Shown piece after piece: positions 28,838 to 37,568 of a stretch of DNA of 64,000 nucleotides (position 1 is the stretch's first letter; each line of letters opens with the position of its first letter). The position numbers and the translations under genes are program-made. This DNA comes from Vibrio pomeroyi (GTDB lineage: Bacteria > Pseudomonadota > Gammaproteobacteria > Enterobacterales > Vibrionaceae). The notes under the pieces are model-generated. The model made no database searches. It worked only from the letters and a program-made list of their open reading frames with translations, and was not told the DNA's origin. Location of the stretch: positions 62,001 to 126,000 of the forward strand of contig CP090855.1 of the NCBI GenBank assembly GCA_041879425.1, given 5' to 3'.

Positions 28838-30248
28838 AAGCGATTTCCAAAATACATCGGGTTGGATTACGGAGAATAATGAGACGGCCATTCGCTTGTT
28901 TCATCAAGTGTTCGACAATCGTTAGGCCAATGCCCATGTTATCTTGTTTGTGCGCAGTGCTTGGTGTTACTCGGGACGTCAGTCGTTGAACCCAAGAAGG
29001 GAACTGACCTTCATCTTGCACTTCTATCGTCAGCTTATCGGCAAGGGTGACCTTAACTAAAACCTTACCTTGACCGTGTTGCTTAGCATTCTTGATCAAG
29101 TTATCTAAACAAATGGTCAGCCAGTAATACGGTAGGTTCAGTTCGACTTCGCTTGCTTCACATTGATACTCAATATTGTGTTTTTCACAGACATGGTCGA
29201 GCCACTCTTCCAATGATGCGTTCTGTTTTAGCAAAGGCTCTGACTGATCGGAACTTAGGTAAACTTTACTGTTCTGAGTGAGCTGAGATAGCCTTTGATA
29301 GTCGGATATTAAACGCCAAACAGCCCCTTGGGTATCATCGGGGAAATCATCGTAGCGGTTTCTGAACATTTCGACGGTTAAGCCAAGGCTAGTGATTGGC
29401 GTGCGAAGTTCATGAGTGAGCAGCTGCAATACGAACTGTTTCTCTTTGCGCTCTTTCCTACGTAGATATATGGCACGAGTTAATACGCAAAGTAGCGTTA
29501 AGAGTAGTGCGAGAGTTACAAGTTTCATGACAAGCCTGTCGTTGCTCGACTCGCTGAGACACAGGTTACTGTAACGAAAAGAACAGTTTTCACCCGACAA
29601 GGTCACTTCTTGTTGCTCGGCGATAGGCTGCCAAACTTCAGATGGAATCGCTTTCCAGCCTTGTTCGCCACTTAACCAAAGCACATCACCTTGTTGCCAA
29701 GCGCGGTATCCATTCAGTAGCGCCTCTTTTCCTTTAGTCGTTAAGGTTTTTAGCTCAGTAAATAAAGGGTGCAGGGGATTGCTGATGCTCAGAAAGGGAT
29801 GAATTTGCTCACTGTTCTCTGGGTAATGCGCTACATAACGATCAGCAAAGCTGCCACCAGCAGGGTGTCGTTTTGAGTGTGCCGCAAACCAGATTGAATC
29901 CAACGTTTGTTGCTGACACAAAGCCAGTTCGAATTCGATGGCATCGTTCAAAGAAGGGTTGGTGTTTTCAATCGCTCGGCAGCTATCTTGAATTGTGGCT
30001 AGCGCAGCGATCTCTTCCCAACTGAATTTTTTGAAATCCGGGTAGCGGGTGTTTTCCTTAAGAAGAACTTTTGGATACTGAGCTAATTCTTGTTGAGAGA
30101 CAGAGATAGGAGACGACTGCCAACTGAGTTGATACAGGGTTTGCCACTTGTCTTGCAAACTTTGGGCATTGGCTAGCGTTGGGAGCCAAAGGGTCAAACA
30201 AAGGGCTAATGTCAGCCTGCGCATCCAGTCATTCTCGTTAAAAGTCAT
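28815..30248 (-). CDS. vxrA: Sensor histidine kinase VxrA
   Basis: This is an inner-membrane sensor kinase of 477 residues. It has a cleavable-looking signal (to about LANA, residue 28), a periplasmic DUF3404-type sensor domain of about 210 residues with four cysteines (C90, C111, C222, C230), one membrane helix (about 239-260), a dimerisation helix with His279 in LLTHELRTPIT, and a degenerate-looking ATPase domain with NLIKNAKQHG (N box) and MGIGLTIVEHLM (G box). It is the first gene of vxrABC. The start is ATG at 30248 or, less likely, the ATG eight codons later. The paralogous system in V. cholerae responds to wall-targeting antibiotics. Confidence 0.9.
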   Translation of the reverse strand: MTFNENDWMRRLTLALCLTLWLPTLANAQSLQDKWQTLYQLSWQSSPISVSQQELAQYPKVLLKENTRYPDFKKFSWEEIAALATIQDSCRAIENTNPSLNDAIEFELALCQQQTLDSIWFAAHSKRHPAGGSFADRYVAHYPENSEQIHPFLSISNPLHPLFTELKTLTTKGKEALLNGYRAWQQGDVLWLSGEQGWKAIPSEVWQPIAEQQEVTLSGENCSFRYSNLCLSESSNDRLVMKLVTLALLLTLLCVLTRAIYLRRKERKEKQFVLQLLTHELRTPITSLGLTVEMFRNRYDDFPDDTQGAVWRLISDYQRLSQLTQNSKVYLSSDQSEPLLKQNASLEEWLDHVCEKHNIEYQCEASEVELNLPYYWLTICLDNLIKNAKQHGQGKVLVKVTLADKLTIEVQDEGQFPSWVQRLTSRVTPSTAHKQDNMGIGLTIVEHLMKQANGRLIILRNPTRCILEIAYEYPIAD

Positions 30249-30498
30249 TTGGGCGAGTCTAAAGAGTTTTGACAGAGATTTGTAACCTGAATGTCAACAA
30301 GTGTCCTTTCAATATCAAATTGTGAAGCTGAGTCATGAAATAAATCATAAGCCTACGTTGAACATGCTTTCAGAGAATAAGACTAAAATACAGAAAGTAT
30401 CATTTATTTGGTTTAAGTTTGATTATTGTGTACTTACTGTTATTTTTGGGCAAGTGGAACTGAATATACTGGGCTTAAACCTAATAAGAGGAACCACC

Positions 30499-31032
30499 AT
30501 GAAAACAATCATCAAATCAGTATTGGTAATAAGCATCTTGGCTGCAGGTTCGGCTCAGGCATTTGAACTCACGAGTAATGATATTCAAGAAGGTCATCCT
30601 ATGGCGAAGACGTTTGAATACTCTAGCTGGGGTTGTGATGGCGACAACTTATCACCTCAGTTGATGTGGAAAGACGCGCCAGCAGGCACCAAAAGCTTTG
30701 CGATTACAGCCTACGACCCGGATGCACCAACCGAAAGCGGTTTCTGGCATTGGGTGGCGTTTGATATCCCAACAAGTGTGAATGAGCTTCCACGTGCGGC
30801 TGATATTTCAAAGCTAGGCGGTAAGGAAGGTCGCATCGACTACGGAACAGTTGGTTTTGGTGGCGCTTGTCCTCCAGAAAAAGATGGTATGCACCGTTAC
30901 CAATTCACCGTTTGGGCATTACCAACGGACAAACTCAACTTAGACGAAAACACACCGTCTGCTGTGGTCGGTTTTACGCTGAACAGCATGGCGTTAGAAA
31001 AAGCGAGATTAACCACGACTTATACTCGCTAG
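30499..31032 (+). CDS. Exported YbhB/YbcL-type PEBP-like protein
   Basis: This 177-residue periplasmic protein is of the phosphatidylethanolamine-binding/Raf kinase inhibitor-like superfamily. The signal peptide is MKTIIKSVLVISILAAGSAQA. The family motifs AYDPDAP, FWHWVAFDIP and the later HRYQFTVWAL line the ligand pocket. The frame is open for 66 codons upstream, but AAGAGGAACC directly precedes this ATG and the signal peptide begins here. The bacterial ligand is not established. The AraC gene follows 76 bases downstream on the same strand and may be co-transcribed. Confidence 0.92.
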   Translation: MKTIIKSVLVISILAAGSAQAFELTSNDIQEGHPMAKTFEYSSWGCDGDNLSPQLMWKDAPAGTKSFAITAYDPDAPTESGFWHWVAFDIPTSVNELPRAADISKLGGKEGRIDYGTVGFGGACPPEKDGMHRYQFTVWALPTDKLNLDENTPSAVVGFTLNSMALEKARLTTTYTR

Positions 31033-31108
31033 TTGATTAATAGAGTAATAAGCAATTTTAGCTACAAAAAATACAGCTACAAGAAATCCAACCAAACAAG
31101 GGGATGAG

Positions 31109-31906
31109 ATGAATCATCAATATCAAGTGACAGTCTTTCGCGCCGAGCAATTACAGAAGCTGCGTAATGTGAGGATTCTATCCCCTAGTATTATTCAAAT
31201 AATCACAGGCAGTAAGCGCCTGTTTTGGAAAGAGTCAGTAGCCGAACTCACACACTCAGAGCTGTTGTTGTGTGAAGCATCGGCATCATTGAGTTTTGAG
31301 AACATGCCTCATAAAGGACGTTTCCTTTCGCGTGTGTTCAGTTTTCAATTTCAGCCAACTCAAGCAATGCTCGATTTAAGTGAACAGCGAGCTGGTGACT
31401 TGAAATTGCCGACCATAGAAGCTGACCGGAGTTTGCAAGATTCGTTGAACGCGTTGTTTACGTTTGATCGCCAAACCATGAGTGCAGCAACCCAACAATT
31501 TTGGCTGCAAGGCTTGTATCAGCAATTGGCGGAGAAGGGCGTATTACATCGACTGTTTATTAGCTCAAACGTTTCGTTTAGCCAAAAGCTAAGCCACTAT
31601 CTTTCCCACTCTCCAGACGAGAAACACCCGTTAGAGTCGGTAGCAGAACGTTTTGCGATGAGTCGTACTACGTTGATTCGCAAACTTAAGCTTGAAGGTA
31701 TGCAATATCGTGAGGTGTTAGCGGAAGTCCGCTTAAGTCACGCACTGTATCTGATGCAGAATGGCCAACAGAATGTAGCGATGCTGGCTCAGTCTTGTGG
31801 TTACCAATCTGAAGGGCGTTTTAGTCAACGTTTTAAAGGTAAGTTTGGTTTATCGCCGAGTGAATACATTAAGACAGTTGCGAGTGATAGAGTCGCAACG
31901 CCTTAA
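31109..31906 (+). CDS. AraC-family transcriptional regulator
   Basis: This 265-residue regulator has an N-terminal region without a clear cupin signature. The C-terminal double helix-turn-helix runs from about residue 165: SVAERFAMSRTTLIRKLK forms the first HTH, and VAMLAQSCGYQSEGRFSQRFK followed by FGLSPSEY forms the second, the classical AraC consensus. AAGGGGATGAG precedes the ATG. It stands between a PEBP-like gene (same strand) and an MFS gene (convergent). Target genes cannot be told from sequence. Confidence 0.92.
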   Translation: MNHQYQVTVFRAEQLQKLRNVRILSPSIIQIITGSKRLFWKESVAELTHSELLLCEASASLSFENMPHKGRFLSRVFSFQFQPTQAMLDLSEQRAGDLKLPTIEADRSLQDSLNALFTFDRQTMSAATQQFWLQGLYQQLAEKGVLHRLFISSNVSFSQKLSHYLSHSPDEKHPLESVAERFAMSRTTLIRKLKLEGMQYREVLAEVRLSHALYLMQNGQQNVAMLAQSCGYQSEGRFSQRFKGKFGLSPSEYIKTVASDRVATP

Positions 31907-31940
31907 TCATTCTTCTATTGTTTTATAATTCTTCTACTGA

Positions 31941-33134
31941 TTAAACGCTGACCTTTGTATCTCTTGCAGCAAGTGCGGCAAAAATCGTGCATGCGAAGGC
32001 AACGCCAGCGATCAATAGAATCGGAACACTCCAAGATCCCGTTTGTGAATGGAGTTTACCCACCAAAGTCGGGCCAGTCGCCGCTAGGGCATAACCAATG
32101 CCTTGAGCCATACCAGACAACGAAGCCGCTTGGCTGCTGTTTGATGTACGCAAGCCAACAAAAGAGAGCGCGATAATAAACGTAGAGCAGTTGGCTAAAC
32201 CAAAGAGTCCGACCCAAAATATCGCAAAGTCTGGTAAGTACAACAGGCCAATCAATCCAATAAACACACTCGAAGTACACAAGGTAATCAGCCATCGTTG
32301 ATTATTGCTCTTACCTAAGAACGGCAATAACAGTAGCCCTGGAACCATGGTTGAAAACTGCAGGAATCCATAAATGTAACCCGCATCGATCTCGCTGTAG
32401 CCAAGATCGTTCAAAATCTGTGGTAACCAACCCGCCAACGAGTAAAAGGTAAATGAGTTAAGCCCAAGAGCCAACGTTACTTGCCAAGCGATACCACTCT
32501 TGATCATCTTTTTCATCGGTACTGGATTTTCTTCGTTCTGCTTAGTGCTTTTAGAAGAAGAACGCTTGGTGATCTTAGGGAGCCAAATCATCAAGGCCAA
32601 TAGTGGAAATACAAGGTTCATCAACAGCGCTAGTTGCCAGCCCGTCAACGTGAACAAGGTCAGTTCTGAAAATGGAACCATCAAACTAGAGCCTAATGTC
32701 GAACCTATCCCCATCGTAAAGATATACAAAGAGGTCACCGTCGCGATGCGTGTCGGGAAGCTAATTTTGACCACTACAGGAAGCAACACGTTACCAATCG
32801 CGATACCAAGCCCGATCATCACGGTGCCGATGTATAAAGTCGGAATTGCTCCAAAAGAACGCAGCGTGATACCAGTGGTAATCAAGACCAAAGCCAACAA
32901 TAAACTAGGTTCAAGCCCAATTCGCTGAGATATTTTGGTCACTAGCGGCGAGAACAGTGCGAACGTTAACAGTGGTAAAGCCGTTAAGAACCCAGCAGCA
33001 GAAGAGTTAAGGCTGAGCCCTTCCATAACCTGAGAAAGCACCGGAGCCAAGCTCGTAAACGGCCCACGAAGGTTAAGTGATAGGAATAGAATCCCTAACA
33101 TGATGAAAATGCTGTTACGAAGTGAGGCGCTCAT
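31941..33134 (-). CDS. CynX/NimT-family MFS transporter
   Basis: This is an inner-membrane transporter of 397 residues with about 12 hydrophobic segments. NLRGPFTSLAPVL in TM1 is characteristic of the CynX/NimT (cyanate/nitroimidazole-type) group, here with FSPLVTKISQRIGLE as motif A. It is divergent from dsdA with a 133-base shared intergenic region, so a role in moving D-serine or related compounds is possible, but the usual D-serine permease DsdX belongs to another family. A decayed relative of this gene lies at 24785-24953. Confidence 0.85.
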   Translation of the reverse strand: MSASLRNSIFIMLGILFLSLNLRGPFTSLAPVLSQVMEGLSLNSSAAGFLTALPLLTFALFSPLVTKISQRIGLEPSLLLALVLITTGITLRSFGAIPTLYIGTVMIGLGIAIGNVLLPVVVKISFPTRIATVTSLYIFTMGIGSTLGSSLMVPFSELTLFTLTGWQLALLMNLVFPLLALMIWLPKITKRSSSKSTKQNEENPVPMKKMIKSGIAWQVTLALGLNSFTFYSLAGWLPQILNDLGYSEIDAGYIYGFLQFSTMVPGLLLLPFLGKSNNQRWLITLCTSSVFIGLIGLLYLPDFAIFWVGLFGLANCSTFIIALSFVGLRTSNSSQAASLSGMAQGIGYALAATGPTLVGKLHSQTGSWSVPILLIAGVAFACTIFAALAARDTKVSV

Positions 33135-33267
33135 AGGTTGTTCTACTGTTTGCTTATGAGAAGACAGGCTAGCCTACAGGTCATTGAATGATTACACAAA
33201 TACCGTTTAAATATGTTTACTAATGATTGAACCAGCGTCGCGCACGCTTTACTAAAGAAGGTAAGCC

Positions 33268-34617
33268 ATGACTGAATTGAACCCAAAAAGTGAACTAAAT
33301 ATAGATCAGCTCACTAGCGACTTCCCATTGTTACAACAACTGATAGCACTTGAAGAGGTGAGTTGGTTTAACCCAAACATCACAACGCTAGAGCAGGGTT
33401 TACCTTATGTGGGTTTGGGCGATAAAGACATTCACGATGCAAGCCTGCGATTACAAAGGTTTGCGCCTTATCTGGCAAAGGCTTTCCCTGAAACTCAAAT
33501 CACTAATGGCATTATTGAGTCTGAGCTTATTGATATCCCAGTGATGAAATCAGGATTGGAAGCGCATTATCATTTACCGATTAAAGGCCGCTTGATGATG
33601 AAAAAAGACAGCCACTTACCGATCTCTGGTTCGATCAAAGCGCGTGGCGGCATTTATGAAGTATTAACCCACGCCGAGAAGTTAGCGTTTGAAGCTGGAT
33701 TACTGAGCGAGAGCGATGATTACAGCAAACTGCTAGAGTCAGAGTTTCGCGAGTTTTTCCAACAATACAGTATTGCCGTAGGTTCGACAGGCAACCTAGG
33801 CATGTCCATCGGTATTATGAGTGCCAAGCTTGGCTTTACGGTATCGGTTCACATGTCTGCTGATGCGAGAGCATGGAAGAAGAACAAACTGCGTGAGCAT
33901 GGTGTCAATGTGGTCGAGTACGAACAAGATTACGGTGTAGCGGTAGTGCAAGGTCGTAAAGAAGCAGAGCAAGACCCGCGTTGTTTCTTCATTGATGATG
34001 AAAACTCTCAAACCTTGTTCCTCGGTTATTCGGTGGCCGGAGAAAGGCTCAAACAACAATTCGAACAACAACAGATTGTCGTCGACAAAGAACACCCGTT
34101 GTTCGTTTACTTACCATGTGGTGTTGGCGGCGGCCCCGGTGGTGTGGCATTTGGTTTAAAGATGGCTTTTGGTGATGATGTTCACTGTATTTTTGCTGAA
34201 CCAACTCATTCGCCTTGTATGCTGTTGGGCGTTCACACTGGTTTGCATGACGAAATTGCAGTGCAAGATCTGGGTATTGATAACCTAACTGCCGCAGACG
34301 GACTTGCAGTCGGCCGTGCGTCTGGTTTTGTTGGCCGGGCAATGGAACGTTTATTAGATGGCTATTATACATTGACCGACGAACGCATGTATCAACTGTT
34401 GAGTGAATTGAATCAAGCCGAAGGTATTCGGTTAGAGCCTTCAGCATTGGCTGGTATGCCGGGCGCAGTGCATGTCGAACACAACCGAGAATATCTGGAG
34501 AGGTTAGGCATAACTGAATCTACCTTAAATAACGCGACTCATCTTGTTTGGGCGACAGGCGGCGGCATGGTGCCAGAGCAAGAAATGGCCGCGTATTTAG
34601 CTAAGTCTTCGGTGTAA
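33268..34617 (+). CDS. dsdA: D-serine dehydratase
   Basis: This cytoplasmic PLP enzyme converts D-serine to pyruvate and ammonia. It has 449 residues, the usual DsdA length. The PLP lysine is Lys124 in SGSIKARGG, SVGSTGNLGMS forms the substrate/PLP Asn loop, and the phosphate-binding glycine loop is PCGVGGGPGGV. The C-terminus has ATGGGMVPEQEM. AAGG precedes the ATG by six bases. In E. coli dsdA follows dsdX and is activated by DsdC; neither is here, the neighbours being a divergent MFS gene and, farther off, an AraC gene. The function call is very strong. Confidence 0.97.
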   Translation: MTELNPKSELNIDQLTSDFPLLQQLIALEEVSWFNPNITTLEQGLPYVGLGDKDIHDASLRLQRFAPYLAKAFPETQITNGIIESELIDIPVMKSGLEAHYHLPIKGRLMMKKDSHLPISGSIKARGGIYEVLTHAEKLAFEAGLLSESDDYSKLLESEFREFFQQYSIAVGSTGNLGMSIGIMSAKLGFTVSVHMSADARAWKKNKLREHGVNVVEYEQDYGVAVVQGRKEAEQDPRCFFIDDENSQTLFLGYSVAGERLKQQFEQQQIVVDKEHPLFVYLPCGVGGGPGGVAFGLKMAFGDDVHCIFAEPTHSPCMLLGVHTGLHDEIAVQDLGIDNLTAADGLAVGRASGFVGRAMERLLDGYYTLTDERMYQLLSELNQAEGIRLEPSALAGMPGAVHVEHNREYLERLGITESTLNNATHLVWATGGGMVPEQEMAAYLAKSSV

Positions 34618-34778
34618 ATCGGGTAGAAAGGCAGGCGCTAACTGATGGCTTTCGAGTTTAAATGAAACAATAACTTGCGCAGATCGTTATCCCAAACACA
34701 TATTTTATAAATTAGGCTTCATAGGTGTTCTAATTATCAGTTAGGTTGAGTGGCATTCAACTTGATAGGGATAGAGCA

Positions 34779-35552
34779 ATGCAAGCACAACAGCCAAATA
34801 CACCAGAAAAACTCTTACAACGTTTAGATGCGATTGGGGAATCTTTGAAAGCTTCTGGTAAGGCACATGCCTTGTTGGGGCTCGGTTCTGTCGGCATTGA
34901 AACGGAACGATTGGACCAACATTCAGACGTGGATTTTTTCGCGATAGTGCAAACGGGGCACAAGCAGTATTTCTTAGACAGCTTGCATTGGTTGTCTGAT
35001 ATCAACCCTATCGACTACGCGGTAAGAAATACGGTCGATGGTTATAAAGTACTTTATGCCGATGGGATATTCTGTGAGTTTGCCGTATTCGAACCTCATG
35101 AATTAGCGCATATTCCGTTTGCTGAAGGGCGAATCGTTTGGCAGGAAGCCGACTTTGATACTCAGTGCTGTGTTCCACCAGAAAAAGGTGTCGCTGAAAC
35201 GAATTCTCAAGAATGGATCATCGGTGAAGCACTAACCAATCTTTATGTGGGTATGTCTCGCTATAACCGAGGTGAAAAGCTTTCTGGGAGTCGTTTTGTT
35301 CAATCTTACGCGCTTGATCGTTTGATCGATCTTGTGGATCAAACTGAAAGCCCACAACCTGAATTTGTCGATGAGTTTATGTCTGACAGAAGGCTAGAAG
35401 CGCGCTTCCCTAAGTTTGCTCAGCTACTGCCAACCTTTACTCAAGGTTACGAACGCACGGCGGAATCGGCGCTGGCACAGCTTGAATTTTTGAATGCTCG
35501 CTTTAACGTCAACCAAGCTATGCGCTCTAGAATTATCGATTTATGTAATTAA
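34779..35552 (+). CDS. Nucleotidyltransferase-like protein
   Basis: This 257-residue cytoplasmic protein has a polymerase-beta-type fold signature: GLGSVGIE followed by SDVDFFAIV (DxD metal-binding pair), and a third acidic position perhaps in YADGIFCEFAVFE. The C-terminal half is helical (about 140-257), reminiscent of aminoglycoside-type or oxalate:formate-type 'nucleotidyltransferase domain' proteins. The frame could start at TTG 34746, but AGGGATAGAG precedes the ATG at 34779. The substrate is unknown. It ends about 80 bases before the strong hairpin that precedes the trpS leader. Confidence 0.75.
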   Translation: MQAQQPNTPEKLLQRLDAIGESLKASGKAHALLGLGSVGIETERLDQHSDVDFFAIVQTGHKQYFLDSLHWLSDINPIDYAVRNTVDGYKVLYADGIFCEFAVFEPHELAHIPFAEGRIVWQEADFDTQCCVPPEKGVAETNSQEWIIGEALTNLYVGMSRYNRGEKLSGSRFVQSYALDRLIDLVDQTESPQPEFVDEFMSDRRLEARFPKFAQLLPTFTQGYERTAESALAQLEFLNARFNVNQAMRSRIIDLCN

Positions 35553-35635
35553 TACATTTACTTACGATATCCACCTTCAATGGTTTTTGTTTTAAAACGC
35601 ATCGAAAACTGGTTTCGGTACGTTAGTTTTATTGT

Positions 35636-35680
35636 CTACCAATAAAAGGGTTGTCGCTAACCCTTATTATTGGTAGGTTT
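35636..35680 (+). terminator. Strong hairpin between nucleotidyltransferase gene and trpS leader
   Basis: CTACCAATAAAAGGGTT pairs with AACCCTTATTATTGGTAG across a GTCGCT loop and is followed by GTTTTAATAA. It fits a terminator for the upstream gene. However, the ribosome-binding site of the trpS leader (TAGG at 35674-35677) touches its 3' arm, so it could also be part of the trpS 5' region. Confidence 0.65.
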
Positions 35681-35685
35681 TAATA

Positions 35686-35739
35686 ATGAAATTTACTTCC
35701 GTTTCAACTTCAATCTTCTTTTGGTGGTGCTCTATCTAG
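35686..35739 (+). CDS. trpS leader peptide with tandem Trp codons
   Basis: This 17-codon ORF (MKFTSVSTSIFFWWCSI, stop TAG) ends 110 bases before the trpS start. Two adjacent TGG codons (35722-35727) stand near its end, as in trp-operon leader peptides. AGG at 35675-35677 lies eight bases ahead of the ATG. Tandem Trp codons in such a short ORF before a tryptophanyl-tRNA synthetase gene are unlikely to be chance. Its role would be to let ribosome stalling report the level of charged tRNA-Trp. Confidence 0.75.
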   Translation: MKFTSVSTSIFFWWCSI

Positions 35740-35841
35740 AGCAGCACGGAATACTCACATTCTTTAGCTGCTGGAAGGTAGTTAAGAATGTCACCAAGAA
35801 TGTCGTCTCTTTTTATCTCCAGTAGCTTTTATTACTTGGAG
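35722..35841 (+). promoter_or_regulatory. Candidate attenuator of trpS with mutually exclusive hairpins
   Basis: Four segments can pair alternatively. 1:2 is TGCTCT (35728-35733) with AGAGCA (35738-35743). 2:3 is AGCAGC (35740-35745) with GCTGCT (35767-35772). 3:4 is AGCTGCTGGA (35766-35775) with TCCAGTAGCT (35818-35827), followed by TTTTATTA. A further option pairs CTCCAGTA (35817-35824) with TACTTGGAG (35833-35841), which hides the trpS ribosome-binding site. Stalling at the Trp codons would free segment 2 to pair with 3. Whether control is on transcription (3:4 as terminator) or translation is not decided by the sequence. Confidence 0.65.
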
Positions 35842-35848
35842 ATACCCC

Positions 35849-36871
35849 ATGAAAACACCTCAAAACACGAACAAACCAGAAATCATTCTGACTGGAGACC
35901 GAGCGACCGGTCCTTTACATCTGGGTCACTATGTCGGTTCACTTCAGCAGCGCACTTCGTTGCAACATATTCACGACCAAACGATATTGGTTGCCGACAT
36001 GCAGGGCCTTACCGACAATGCACATAACCCTGCCAAGGTTTCGTCTAACATTCTTAATGTGGTGGCGGATTATCTAGCGGTAGGCATCGATCCAACAAAA
36101 ACCACAATCTGCCTTCAATCACAATTGCCAGCACTGGCTGAACTAACCATGTTCTACAGCAACCTTGTGTCTATTGCTCGTTTGGAACGAAACCCGACCG
36201 TTAAAAGTGAGATTCAAAACAAGGAGTTTGGTCGTTCAATTCCGGCTGGCTTTCTGACTTATCCGATTTCACAGGCGGCTGATATCACAGCGTTTAACGC
36301 GACCTTGATTCCTGTGGGTGACGACCAATTGCCAATGCTAGAACAGACCAACGAGATAGTGAGAAAGGTTAACTCACTCGCGGGCAAGCCAATTTTAAAT
36401 GAGTGTAAACCCTTGCTGAGCAATGCCTCTCGTCTTCCGAGCACCGACGGCAAAAGTAAGATGTCTAAATCAATGGGCAACGCTATCAACTTAGGTGCTA
36501 CCGAAAAAGAGATTCGTGCCGCAGTGAAATCCATGTATACCGACCCAAATCATCTACGAATCGAAGATCCTGGCCAAGTAGAAGGGAACATCGTATTTAC
36601 CTATCTTGATGCTTTTCATACTGACGCTTACTACGTCAATGAACTAAAAGATCACTACCGCAGAGGCGGGTTAGGGGATGGCCAAACTAAAAAGGTACTG
36701 GAAGAGTGTCTACAAGAGATGATTCGCCCGATAAGAGCACGCAGAGCCGAACTGTTGGATGACAAAGCGCAACTCATTGATATCTTACGCCAAGGCACGC
36801 AGCTATCGAGAGAAAGAACCGAAACCGTGTTGTTTGATGTTAAAGAACTATTCGGTCTGAACATCTTGTAA
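35849..36871 (+). CDS. trpS: Tryptophanyl-tRNA synthetase (second-type, chromosome 2)
   Basis: This class I aminoacyl-tRNA synthetase charges tRNA-Trp. It has 340 residues, with the HIGH motif as GPLHLGHYVGS (about 21-31) and the KMSKS loop as KSKMSKSMGNAI (about 203-214); VGDDQLPMLEQ in the middle is the usual Trp/dimer region. GGAG lies nine bases ahead of the ATG. Vibrios often carry a second TrpRS on chromosome 2 besides the housekeeping one; this is probably that copy, but the other gene is not in the window. The upstream leader with tandem Trp codons predicts induction when charged tRNA-Trp is scarce. Confidence 0.96.
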   Translation: MKTPQNTNKPEIILTGDRATGPLHLGHYVGSLQQRTSLQHIHDQTILVADMQGLTDNAHNPAKVSSNILNVVADYLAVGIDPTKTTICLQSQLPALAELTMFYSNLVSIARLERNPTVKSEIQNKEFGRSIPAGFLTYPISQAADITAFNATLIPVGDDQLPMLEQTNEIVRKVNSLAGKPILNECKPLLSNASRLPSTDGKSKMSKSMGNAINLGATEKEIRAAVKSMYTDPNHLRIEDPGQVEGNIVFTYLDAFHTDAYYVNELKDHYRRGGLGDGQTKKVLEECLQEMIRPIRARRAELLDDKAQLIDILRQGTQLSRERTETVLFDVKELFGLNIL

Positions 36872-36892
36872 GCCTTCCGATTAAAGTAAAAT

Positions 36893-36918
36893 GGGAGCGC
36901 AGTCTGTGCTCCCTTTAT
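36893..36918 (+). terminator. Terminator of trpS
   Basis: Stem GGGAGCGCA / TGTGCTCCC with a short loop is followed by TTTATT, 22 bases after the trpS stop codon. Confidence 0.8.
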
Positions 36919-37044
36919 TCGTTCAAAGTGAGAGGTGAAGATGTATGCTGATCTTGTGTTAGCACGTTGGACATTAGAGTATGTGGCTAAGGCTAAGGCT
37001 AATTCGACATTCAGCAGGCAATATTCAGTAACGACGACACAAGG

Positions 37045-37431
37045 ATGATTAATTTGGAAATCAGTCATTTAGATCACTTGGTACTAACCGTTAAAGATAT
37101 AGAGGTAACGGTAGATTTCTATCAGCGTTTATTAGGTATGAAGCCTATCCAATTCGGAGAAGGTCGCGTGGCGTTGTCATTTGGTAATCAAAAGTTAAAC
37201 CTTCACCAGTTAGGTAATGAGTTCGAACCAAAAGCAAAGCGCGTGCAAGCGGGCAGTGCTGACCTTTGTTTTATTACCAATACACCCATGGCTGAGGTAA
37301 TCGAACATATCAAAGCGAACGAAATAGAGATAGAAGAGGGGCCTGTGCCGCGAACAGGTGCGAAGGGAAAAATAGTCTCTGTTTATATTCGAGATCCTGA
37401 TGGTAATCTGATTGAGGTCTCGAATTATTAG
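37045..37431 (+). CDS. VOC-family (glyoxalase-like) protein
   Basis: This 128-residue protein of the vicinal oxygen chelate superfamily has two beta-alpha-beta-beta-beta halves. The metal-ligand positions are conserved: His11 (HLDHLVLTV), His54 (KLNLHQLG) and Glu124 (DPDGNLIEVSNY). Its length equals a single-unit VOC enzyme that acts as a dimer. The reaction (glyoxalase, dioxygenase or resistance type) cannot be inferred. The ATG at 37045 has AAGG touching it; the TTG at 37054 (giving M-EISHLDH) has AAGGA at normal spacing and may be the true start. Confidence 0.9.
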   Translation: MINLEISHLDHLVLTVKDIEVTVDFYQRLLGMKPIQFGEGRVALSFGNQKLNLHQLGNEFEPKAKRVQAGSADLCFITNTPMAEVIEHIKANEIEIEEGPVPRTGAKGKIVSVYIRDPDGNLIEVSNY

Positions 37432-37568
37432 GCTTAAGCGCTAAACCCGTACGCTTTTGTTTACTCTTTTAAAACTCGGCTTTTCACGTTTACTCCGCTT
37501 ATTACTGGATGTCATCAGCCAAATAAAATACAATCGAACAATGTTTTATTAATTCGTGATTTATCATT

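Noticed and set aside
35553..35848. T-box element before trpS
   Set aside because: No T-box consensus sequence is present, and the leader ORF with two Trp codons explains the region better.
35788..36027. 79-codon frame beginning in the trpS leader region
   Set aside because: It overlaps trpS in another frame; its ATG lies in the attenuator segment between paired arms and has no ribosome-binding site.
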